DNA of 19,897 nt from Scatomorpha merdavium (GTDB lineage: Bacteria > Bacillota > Clostridia > Oscillospirales > Oscillospiraceae), in the NCBI GenBank assembly GCA_018711415.1, contig DVIJ01000108.1:1-19897 (forward strand), given 5' to 3'. Shown piece by piece: positions 1 through 6,516 of the stretch (position 1 is its first letter; every line of letters starts with the position of its first letter). The position numbers were made by a program, and so were the translations under genes. The notes under the pieces were generated by a model. The model worked only from the letters and a program-made list of their open reading frames with translations, had not been told where the DNA came from and did no database searches.

Positions 1-1128
1 TATAGCCGCTGCCTGTACAAGACCAGCCAGAACGCGGACCCGACCGCGGGAATGCTCCGCCTGGTAGTGGGTCTTGGCACCAAAGCCGTGGACAGAACGG
101 AGGACGACTATCCCAGGCTCGTCAACTTGGACCGCCCCGCTGCCAGAGCCCATTCGAATGTTGCGGATATGCACCGCTTCTCCCAGCACAACGTGGACGT
201 CATAGACCGGGAGCGCATGGCCTTCCGCAGCGTCAGGATGGACGAGATGCACCACTTCCTGCCAGACTGGTTCCACACTCTGATGTTTGAGCGCGACTAC
301 GACGCCGAGGCCTCTCTGCGCGAGATCGGCATCCGCGATGAGGTGTGGTTCATAAGCTGCCAGGGCCTGCTGCAGAACACCAAGTTCCCGCGCATCATGC
401 AGGCGCTGCTCAAGACGCTAGAAAACGTCTACGGCACTCCTGTGGATATCGAGTACGCAGTGAATACGGACGAATACGGAGACTTTGTCATCAACATTCT
501 CCAGTGCCGCCCGCTGTACGTTGGCCAGCCCGGCGGCAAGGTCGTCGTGCCGGAACTGCCTGAGGAGGATATCTTCTTCAGCCTGGACGACTCTTCTATG
601 GGCATGTCCTCAGTGACGGATATAGACGTCGTCATCGAGATAGACGCCAAAGAGTATTATGAGTTCCCATATGCAAAAAAGAAGATGGCCGCCACCGCCG
701 TCGGCCTAATCAACAGGTACTATAAGGGTAAAGGCAAAAAGATAATGCTCCTGGCCCCCGGGCGGCTGGGTACGAGTTCGCCGGAACTGGGCGTACCCTG
801 CAGCTTTGCGGATATCTCCGGCTTTGCCGGTGTGTGCGAGGTCTCGGACGACAGAGCCGGATATATGCCTGAGCTGAGCTATGGCAGCCACATGTTCCAG
901 GACCTTGTTGAGGCCGAGATATTCTACTGCGCCATATGGAATGACCGCCGCACGCTGAAATATACGCCGGGGCTGCTGGCCGGGCTGCCTAACAAGTTCG
1001 CGGAAATCTGTCCGAATCTGCCGGAGTTGGCAAACATGTTCAGGGTAACGGAGCCGGAGGGCCTCTGCTGCTGGCTGGACGCCGTGTCTAATCGAGCAGT
1101 CTGCGGCTACAAGAGACTTGCAAAATAG
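1..1128 (+). CDS. PEP/pyruvate-binding domain protein, 3' part (5' end outside window)
   Basis: The reading frame is open from base 1 to a TAG stop, giving 375 residues of a longer protein; the first ATG (52) lies inside a conserved motif, so it is not the start. The segment GMLRLVVGLGTKAVDR followed by DYPRLVNLDRP is the signature of the ATP-grasp PEP/pyruvate-binding domain (PPDK_N) of PEP synthase and pyruvate phosphate dikinase, and ILQCRPL marks the end of that domain. The remaining roughly 190 residues (APGRLGTSSPELGVP, LSYGSHMFQDLVEAE) are a C-terminal region seen in stand-alone members. The swivelling phosphohistidine domain and the PEP-utilising TIM barrel of true PEP synthase are absent, so this is not a complete PEP synthase. 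An ATP-dependent phosphotransfer or signalling role is likely, but the substrate is unknown. No terminator follows it; a promoter for the next gene overlaps its stop. Confidence 0.85.
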   Translation, partial: YSRCLYKTSQNADPTAGMLRLVVGLGTKAVDRTEDDYPRLVNLDRPAARAHSNVADMHRFSQHNVDVIDRERMAFRSVRMDEMHHFLPDWFHTLMFERDYDAEASLREIGIRDEVWFISCQGLLQNTKFPRIMQALLKTLENVYGTPVDIEYAVNTDEYGDFVINILQCRPLYVGQPGGKVVVPELPEEDIFFSLDDSSMGMSSVTDIDVVIEIDAKEYYEFPYAKKKMAATAVGLINRYYKGKGKKIMLLAPGRLGTSSPELGVPCSFADISGFAGVCEVSDDRAGYMPELSYGSHMFQDLVEAEIFYCAIWNDRRTLKYTPGLLAGLPNKFAEICPNLPELANMFRVTEPEGLCCWLDAVSNRAVCGYKRLAK

Positions 1129-1146
1129 GGAAAAGCGGCGTATAAT
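1118..1146 (+). promoter_or_regulatory. Sigma-A-type promoter for the HD-domain gene
   Basis: TTGCAA (1118-1123), a 17-base spacer, then a perfect TATAAT (1141-1146). The -35 overlaps the last codons of the upstream gene. It predicts a leader of about 24 nt before the ATG at 1177. Assigned from consensus match and position only. Confidence 0.75.
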
Positions 1147-1176
1147 CATGCAATCAAATATGCGGAGGTCGAGACT

Positions 1177-1719
1177 ATGAGCTATATACCCACTCCCGAG
1201 CAGGCCCTGGAGCTCACGAAGCGCTATAATAAAGAGGCTTTTCATATCCAGCACGCGGAGACCGTCGGCAAGGTCATGCGCTATCTCGCAGGCAAGTTTG
1301 ATGCGGGCAACGAGGACTATTGGCAGGCCGTCGGCATCCTGCACGACATAGATTTCGAGCAGTGGCCTGAGGAACATTGCAAAAAGGCGGACTCGCTGCT
1401 GCGTGAGCTGGACGTAGAAGAGAGCGTCATACACGCCGTGGTCAGCCACGGCTGGGGCGTGTGCAGCGAGGTCGAGCCGGAGCGGTATATGGAGAAGATA
1501 CTCTTTGCCACGGACGAACTAACGGGCCTCATCTGGGCCGCGTCTCTTATGCGTCCCACGGGTTTCGAAGGCATGGACGCGAAATCCGTCATGAAGAAGT
1601 TCAAGGACAAGAAATTCGCGGCGGGCTGCTCGCGCGATATAATCTCCCGCGGCGCGGAGCTGCTGGGCATGACGATGCCGGAGCTCGCCGCCCTGACGCT
1701 CGAGGCCATGACGGCCTGA
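1177..1719 (+). CDS. HD-domain (metal-dependent phosphohydrolase superfamily) protein
   Basis: A 180-residue cytoplasmic protein. The HD-superfamily pattern is visible: H26 in an HAETVGKVM helix, the H56-D57 doublet in GILHDIDFEQWPEEH, further histidines at 67, 86 and 91, and D113 in ATDELTG. These are the expected metal ligands of HD/HDIG hydrolases, which cleave phosphate esters of nucleotides or related molecules; the substrate cannot be read from sequence. Start choice is firm: GGAGG at 1164-1168 sits 8 bases before ATG 1177, and a consensus promoter lies just upstream. It appears monocistronic, with its own promoter before it and a strong hairpin terminator after it. Proteins of this size and pattern are often annotated simply as HDIG-domain or hydrolase proteins. 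Confidence 0.85.
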   Translation: MSYIPTPEQALELTKRYNKEAFHIQHAETVGKVMRYLAGKFDAGNEDYWQAVGILHDIDFEQWPEEHCKKADSLLRELDVEESVIHAVVSHGWGVCSEVEPERYMEKILFATDELTGLIWAASLMRPTGFEGMDAKSVMKKFKDKKFAAGCSRDIISRGAELLGMTMPELAALTLEAMTA

Positions 1720-1736
1720 GCAGGGAAACGCAGCCG

Positions 1737-1768
1737 AAATCCCACCCACTAAAATGGGTGGGATTTTT
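1737..1768 (+). terminator. Rho-independent terminator after the HD gene
   Basis: A perfect 12-bp stem (AAATCCCACCCA at 1737-1748 with TGGGTGGGATTT at 1755-1766) around a 6-base loop, continuing into a T-run that ends at 1768. It lies 18 bases after the HD gene stop. Confidence 0.92.
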
Positions 1769-1777
1769 CTGCCTTTG

Positions 1778-1806
1778 TTTACAAAAGCGCGGCGGTGTGT
1801 TATAAA
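1778..1806 (+). promoter_or_regulatory. Sigma-A-type promoter for the prfA operon
   Basis: TTTACA (1778-1783), a 17-base spacer, and TATAAA (1801-1806), placed between the preceding terminator and prfA. It probably drives prfA, the tsaC-coaE fusion and the M18 peptidase, which overlap one another. Confidence 0.7.
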
Positions 1807-1839
1807 TAATGGTTGCAGTATTGATAAGGAGTAATGCCG

Positions 1840-2907
1840 ATGCTCGAGAGGCTGAGGGATATAGACGCAAAATATTCAGAGCTGGAGCGCAAAATGGCCG
1901 AACCGGAGTATTATTCCGACGCCGAGGCCTACGCCAAGCTCGCCAAGGAGCAGAAGGAGCTGGCCCCGCTGGCCCAGGCCTGCCGTGAATATCTGAAGTG
2001 CGAGGCAGACATGGAGGGCGCGCGCGAGCTCATGACGGACCCGGAGATGGCCGAACTGGCCAAGGAAGAGTTCGAGTCCGCAAAGGCCAGAATGGAGAAG
2101 CTGGAAGAGGAGATAAAGCTGCTCATGCTCCCGAGCGACCCGAACGACGGGAAGAACGTCATCATAGAGATCCGGGCGGGCGTCGGAGGCGAGGAATCGG
2201 CACTTTTCGCCTCGAGTCTTTACAGGATGTACAGCATGTACGCAGAGTCACGCCGCTGGAAAACGGAGCTCGCCAACGTGAACGATACGGAGCTAGGCGG
2301 GATAAAGGAGGTCAGCTTTGTCATAGAGGGCGCGGGAGCCTATTCGCGGCTCAAGTACGAGTCCGGCGTCCACAGGGTACAGCGCGTTCCGGAGACCGAG
2401 GCCGGCGGCAGGATACACACCAGCACGGTCACGGTAGCGGTGCTGCCCGAGGTGGATGAGGTCGAGTTCGAGATAAATCCGGCTGACCTTCAGATAGACA
2501 CCTTCCGTTCCTCCGGTGCGGGCGGCCAGCACGTCAACAAGACTGAGAGCGCCATCCGCATAACCCACCTGCCCACGGGTACGGTGGTCGAGTGCCAGGA
2601 CGAGCGCAGCCAGTACAAGAACCGCGACAGGGCGATGAAGATACTCGCCTCGCGGCTCTACGAGGCTGAGGCGAGAAAGCAGGCAGAGGCCATAGCCGCC
2701 GAACGCCGCAGCCAGGTCGGTACGGGCATGCGCAACGAGCGCATCCGCACCTACAACTTCCCGCAAGGGCGTGTCACAGATCACCGCATCGGCCTGACAC
2801 TGTACAAGATAGATCAGATAATGGACGGCGCGCTCGACGAGCTCATCGACGCGCTCATCGCAGCGGACCGCGCGGAGCGCCTGAAACAGCAGGCGGAGGA
2901 GATATGA
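1840..2907 (+). CDS. prfA: Peptide chain release factor 1
   Basis: RF1 recognises UAA and UAG in the ribosomal A site and triggers hydrolysis of the finished peptide. The protein is 355 residues, usual for RF1. The anticodon-like PxT tripeptide is P184-E185-T186 in RVPETEAGGRIHTS, which separates RF1 from RF2 (SPF). The catalytic GGQ is at 228-230 in SGAGGQHVNKTESAIR. Two in-frame ATGs exist, at 1834 and 1840. AGGAG ends at 1831, only 2 bases before the first but 8 before the second, and family members begin with the equivalent of MLERL, so 1840 is chosen. The stop overlaps the next ATG (ATGA, 2904-2907). The usual partner prmC, which methylates the GGQ glutamine, is not adjacent. TAG stops occur in this window (at 1126 and 15296), so RF1 has work to do here. 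Confidence 0.97.
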   Translation: MLERLRDIDAKYSELERKMAEPEYYSDAEAYAKLAKEQKELAPLAQACREYLKCEADMEGARELMTDPEMAELAKEEFESAKARMEKLEEEIKLLMLPSDPNDGKNVIIEIRAGVGGEESALFASSLYRMYSMYAESRRWKTELANVNDTELGGIKEVSFVIEGAGAYSRLKYESGVHRVQRVPETEAGGRIHTSTVTVAVLPEVDEVEFEINPADLQIDTFRSSGAGGQHVNKTESAIRITHLPTGTVVECQDERSQYKNRDRAMKILASRLYEAEARKQAEAIAAERRSQVGTGMRNERIRTYNFPQGRVTDHRIGLTLYKIDQIMDGALDELIDALIAADRAERLKQQAEEI

Positions 2908-4148
2908 ATACCAAAGTCATCAGAGAAAACATAGACGAAGCCGCGGCGCTCATAGCCAAAGGCGCGCTCGTGGCCGTGCCTACGGAGACGGTGTACGGTC
3001 TGGCCGGCAACGGCCTGGACGCAGAGGCTGTCGAGCGCATATACGAGGTCAAGGGCCGCCCGGAGGTGAAGCCGCTCTCGCTCATGGTGCCGGGGCCGGA
3101 GGCTTTTGAGAAGTGCTGCACGTGCGTTCCGGAGGCGGCGAGGGTCCTGGCGAAGCGCTTTTGGCCGGGACCGCTCACTATCGTGCTGCCTGCGCGGCAG
3201 GAGATACCGAAGGTCGTCCTCGCCGGGGGAAACACCATGGGCCTGCGCTGCCCGGACCACCCGCTCACCCTGGAGCTGCTGCGCAAATGCGGGCTGCCCC
3301 TCGCCGCGCCCTCGGCAAACCCGTCCGGGGCGCCCAGCCCCAAGACGGCGGCGGAGGTGCTCGGCTATTTTGAGGGTAAGATAGAGGCCGTCATAGACGG
3401 CGGCGCCTGCGGCATCGGGCTCGAGAGCACGATAATAGACCTGACGCACGCGCCGTACCGCATACTTCGTCAGGGCGCGCTGCCGGAGCGGGACATAGCC
3501 GCGGCGCTGGCTGAGAATATGCACATCATCGGCCTTACAGGAGGCACCGGCACGGGCAAGACCACCGCGCTCAATGTCCTGAGCGAGATGGGCGCGCTAT
3601 GCCTCGACTGCGACGAGGTATATCACGAGCTGACCAACACGAGCGCCGCGCTGCGCGAGGCGATCGAGCGCCGTTTCGGCAGCGTCTACGGCGCGGACGG
3701 GCGCCTGGACCGCAAGAAACTCGGCCAGGTCGTTTTCAGTGACCCGCGTGCGCTGGGCGAGCTGAACCTTATCACCCACAGCTTTGTGGAGGAGGAGATA
3801 AAGCTCCGTCTGCGACGCCATGCGATGCAGGGCGGGACTCTCGCGGCCATAGACGCCATCGCGCTCCTTGAGAGCGGCGCGTCCAGGGTCTGCACGGAGA
3901 CCTTCGGCGTCATCGCGCCGCGGGAGACGCGCGAGCAGCGCATCATGCTCCGTGAGGGCATTTCCCGGGAATATGCCCGCCTGCGCATCGACGCCCAGCA
4001 GCCGGATGAGTATTACAGGAAGCGCTGTACGGCTATACTAGAAAATACAGGAACAAAAGCAGAATTTGCGGCCAAATGCAGGGCCGCTTTCACGGAGGTA
4101 ATAGAAAATGGAAGAAAAGAAGGACTACCGCAAGGAACTCTTCTATGA
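2904..4148 (+). CDS. tsaC-coaE: Fused L-threonylcarbamoyladenylate synthase / dephospho-CoA kinase
   Basis: One uninterrupted 414-residue frame holds two enzymes normally made separately. Residues 1 to about 203 are a Sua5/YrdC/TsaC domain (VPTETVYGLAGNG, KGRPEVKPLSLMV, APSANPSGAPSPKTA), which makes threonylcarbamoyl-AMP for tRNA t6A37; the extra C-terminal Sua5 domain is absent. Residues 206-414 are dephospho-CoA kinase, the last step of CoA synthesis, with P-loop GGTGTGKTT (213-221), the acidic DCDEVYHEL motif, and REGISREYARLRIDAQQPDEYY. M206 (codon 3519-3521) sits exactly where a free CoaE would begin, which suggests two once-adjacent genes joined by loss of a stop. I see no good ribosome site before M206, though internal initiation is not excluded; a sequencing error is the other alternative. 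GGAGGAG precedes the ATG at 2904. The 3' end overlaps the next gene by 41 bases. Confidence 0.88.
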   Translation: MNTKVIRENIDEAAALIAKGALVAVPTETVYGLAGNGLDAEAVERIYEVKGRPEVKPLSLMVPGPEAFEKCCTCVPEAARVLAKRFWPGPLTIVLPARQEIPKVVLAGGNTMGLRCPDHPLTLELLRKCGLPLAAPSANPSGAPSPKTAAEVLGYFEGKIEAVIDGGACGIGLESTIIDLTHAPYRILRQGALPERDIAAALAENMHIIGLTGGTGTGKTTALNVLSEMGALCLDCDEVYHELTNTSAALREAIERRFGSVYGADGRLDRKKLGQVVFSDPRALGELNLITHSFVEEEIKLRLRRHAMQGGTLAAIDAIALLESGASRVCTETFGVIAPRETREQRIMLREGISREYARLRIDAQQPDEYYRKRCTAILENTGTKAEFAAKCRAAFTEVIENGRKEGLPQGTLL

Positions 4149-5511
4149 GAAGAAAAACGGCTACGACCTCATGGACAAGGAGTCCAGGGCCGCGATGGAG
4201 GAATACTGCGAGGGCTACAAGGCCTATCTGAACTATTCCCGCACGGAGCGCGAGGCCGTGACTAACGCGATAAGCCTGGCGGAGCGCGAGGGCTTTGTGG
4301 AATACGCCGCGGGCATGGCGCTCAAGGCCGGGGACAAGGTCTGGTTCAACAACCGCGGCAAGGCGCTGATGCTGGCGGTCGTGGGCAAGAAGCCCATGTC
4401 CGAGGGCGTGGTCGTCGCCGCAGCGCATGTTGACGCGCCCAGGCTGGACCTCAAGCAGACCCCGCTCTATGAGGACAATGAGCTGGCCTTCTTCAAGACG
4501 CACTACTACGGCGGCATCAAGAAGTACCAGTGGACCGCCATTCCGCTCGAGCTGCACGGCGTGGTCGCTACGAAGTCCGGCGAGGTCATAGACGTCGTAA
4601 TCGGCCGGGAGAAGGACGAGCCGCAGTTCGTTATAAGCGACCTGCTGCCGCACCTGGCCGCCGACCAGATGAAGAAGTCGCTGGCAGAGGGCGTCACCGG
4701 AGAGGGCCTGAACATCCTGATCGGTTCTGTGCCCTATGACGACGACGGCTCCGACCGCGTGAAGCTGGCGGTCATGAGCATACTCAACAGCAGCTACGGC
4801 ATAACGGAGGAGGACTTCGTCTCCGCCGAGCTCTGCGCGGTGCCGGCTTTCGACGTGCGCGATATCGGTCTCGACCGCAGCCTAATCGGCGCCTACGGCC
4901 ACGACGACAGGGTCTGCGCCTATGCGGAGCTAAAGGCCATCTTCGACGTCAAGGACCCGGAGCAGACCTGCGTCTGCATCCTGGCCGATAAGGAGGAGAC
5001 TGGTTCCGACGGCGTCTCCGGCATGAAGAGCGAGGCCTTTGAGTGGTTCGTGGGCGACATGTGCAAGGGCCAGGGCGTTGACCTGCGCGACTGCTTTGCA
5101 AAGAGCATCTGCGTTTCGGCGGACGTCACCGCGGCCTTTGACCCGAATTACCCCGAGGTCAGCGAGAAGCAGAACTGCGCCAAGCTCAACTACGGCGTCG
5201 GCTTGCACAAGTTCACCGGCTCCCGCGGCAAGGCCGGCACCAACGACGCTCCGGCGGAGCTCGTGGCCTATATCCGCCGCATCTGCGCAGAAAACGGAGT
5301 CCAGTGGCAGATGTGCGAGCTGGGCAAGGTAGACCAGGGCGGCGGCGGCACCGTGGCCATGTATATGGGCAACCGCAACATTGCTACCATTGACGCAGGC
5401 GTTCCGGTGCTCTCGATGCACGCGCCCTTTGAGGTCGTGTCGAAGTATGACTGCTATATGACCTACAAATGCGTCCTCGCCGCCTACTCGGCGGAGAAGG
5501 CATACTGCTGA
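4108..5511 (+). CDS. M18 family aminopeptidase
   Basis: A 467-residue cytosolic zinc aminopeptidase of the M18 family, which removes N-terminal residues (often Asp/Glu or hydrophobic) from peptides. The metal and catalytic set is complete: H107 and D109 in AAHVDAPRLD, the glutamate pair E296-E297 in DKEETGSDG, D339 in SADVTAAFDPNY, and H438 in SMHAPFEVVSKYD. Length matches the family. Start ATG 4108 is supported by GGAGG at 4094-4098, which lies inside the preceding coding region; the 41-base overlap suggests translational coupling. It is the last gene of the prfA operon, followed closely by a hairpin terminator. Which residues it prefers cannot be read from the sequence. Confidence 0.95.
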   Translation: MEEKKDYRKELFYEKKNGYDLMDKESRAAMEEYCEGYKAYLNYSRTEREAVTNAISLAEREGFVEYAAGMALKAGDKVWFNNRGKALMLAVVGKKPMSEGVVVAAAHVDAPRLDLKQTPLYEDNELAFFKTHYYGGIKKYQWTAIPLELHGVVATKSGEVIDVVIGREKDEPQFVISDLLPHLAADQMKKSLAEGVTGEGLNILIGSVPYDDDGSDRVKLAVMSILNSSYGITEEDFVSAELCAVPAFDVRDIGLDRSLIGAYGHDDRVCAYAELKAIFDVKDPEQTCVCILADKEETGSDGVSGMKSEAFEWFVGDMCKGQGVDLRDCFAKSICVSADVTAAFDPNYPEVSEKQNCAKLNYGVGLHKFTGSRGKAGTNDAPAELVAYIRRICAENGVQWQMCELGKVDQGGGGTVAMYMGNRNIATIDAGVPVLSMHAPFEVVSKYDCYMTYKCVLAAYSAEKAYC

Positions 5512-5517
5512 AGCGGC

Positions 5518-5549
5518 AAGCCCCCGGACCCGTGGCCCGGGGGCTTTTT
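5518..5549 (+). terminator. Rho-independent terminator after the M18 peptidase
   Basis: The arm AAGCCCCCGG (5518-5527) pairs perfectly with CCGGGGGCTT (5537-5546), followed by a T-run to 5549. It closes the prfA-tsaC/coaE-peptidase operon. Confidence 0.92.
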
Positions 5550-5574
5550 GACCCAGGCGTGACCAACTACCGGC

Positions 5575-5606
5575 TTGTTCTTTTGGAAAAACTGTGCTAA
5601 TATAAA
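5575..5606 (+). promoter_or_regulatory. Probable promoter of the uppP-to-phosphatase operon
   Basis: In the 149-base gap between terminator and uppP, TTGTTC (5575-5580) is followed after 17 bases by TAATAT (5598-5603), which has an upstream TGn (extended -10). An overlapping TATAAA at 5601-5606 is an alternative -10. No other promoter-like site is clear before 16985, so this may drive up to ten genes. The -35 is weak. Confidence 0.5.
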
Positions 5607-5660
5607 TAGTTAGTGCGCACAGAGTTTGGGCGTACAAAACCTTTGCTGGAGGACTGCTTT

Positions 5661-6500
5661 GTGACCATATCATCGGCCATCCTTCTCGGGATAGTTCAGG
5701 GCGTGGCGGAGTTTCTGCCGATATCGAGCTCGGGCCACCTCGCCATTTTGCAAAACCTTTTTGTCCTCTCCGCCGGGGAGGAGCATATGTTCTTTGACGT
5801 GCTGCTGCACCTCGGCACGCTGATATCCATCTGCGTATGCTATTGGGGCGATATTGTGGCCATGGTGCGCGAGGTGTTCATAGTGCTGCGCGGTGGCCGC
5901 AGGGCGGACGGAACGCCCGTACAGGGCAATCTCGGCGCGGCGCGGCTGTTTCTCATGATAGTCGTCGGAACGCTGCCGCTTTTTCTGGTGCTTCCGATAA
6001 ATGACAGTGTGGAGCAGCTCTACTACATAACCCCCTTCATAGGCGTTGCGTTGCTGCTGACCGGCTGCATGCTCTTCGTGTCGGACCGAATGGCCCCGGG
6101 TAAGCGCACCGAAAAGAACATGCGTTTCCGCGATGCGCTGATCATAGGGCTCTGCCAGTGCGTTGCGACGATACCGGGCCTGTCCCGCTCCGGCACCACG
6201 ATCACCGCAGGCATCGCCACCGGCCTAGACAGGGGCTTCGCGATGAAATATTCTTTTCTCCTGAGCCTGCCCGCCGTGCTGGGCGCGAACCTCCTGAGCT
6301 TCATCAAGGCTCTCGGGGAAGAGAGCATAGAGCTGTCCATGGTCCCGGCCTACCTTGTGGGTTTGCTGGCGGCGATGCTCTCCGGCATAGCTGCAATCTC
6401 GCTCATGAAGCTCATCGCCAAAAAGAGCAAATTCGGTTGGTTTGCCTACTACTGCTGGGGCGCAGGCCTGCTGACCATAGTACTCAGCCTCACATTCTGA
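5661..6500 (+). CDS. uppP: Undecaprenyl-diphosphate phosphatase
   Basis: A 279-residue polytopic membrane enzyme of the UppP/BacA family. It dephosphorylates undecaprenyl diphosphate so the lipid carrier can be reused for peptidoglycan and wall polymers; these enzymes also raise bacitracin tolerance. Both signature motifs are present: GVAEFLPISSSGHL (E17, S22-S24, H26) and PGLSRSGTTITAG (172-184, with R176). About eight hydrophobic helices can be traced. The GTG at 5661 is chosen because GGAGG at 5648-5652 lies 8 bases before it and VTISSAILLGIVQG matches the family N-terminus; a GTG at 5613 would add 16 unsupported residues. It leads a long tightly spaced gene run. Confidence 0.95.
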   Translation: MTISSAILLGIVQGVAEFLPISSSGHLAILQNLFVLSAGEEHMFFDVLLHLGTLISICVCYWGDIVAMVREVFIVLRGGRRADGTPVQGNLGAARLFLMIVVGTLPLFLVLPINDSVEQLYYITPFIGVALLLTGCMLFVSDRMAPGKRTEKNMRFRDALIIGLCQCVATIPGLSRSGTTITAGIATGLDRGFAMKYSFLLSLPAVLGANLLSFIKALGEESIELSMVPAYLVGLLAAMLSGIAAISLMKLIAKKSKFGWFAYYCWGAGLLTIVLSLTF

Positions 6501-6516
6501 AAGGACTGCTGACACA

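Noticed and set aside
706..1449. Long minus-strand frame (247 codons) opposite the PEP-binding gene.
   Set aside because: It runs antisense across two recognisable genes and a promoter, with no recognisable domain. Long shadow frames are expected in GC-rich DNA. The same applies to 7759-8919, 6694-7650, 14306-15376 and 16995-18059.
2908..2940. Expected prmC (hemK) gene directly after prfA.
   Set aside because: Not present; prfA overlaps the tsaC-coaE frame. Its absence at this spot does not show that the genome lacks it.
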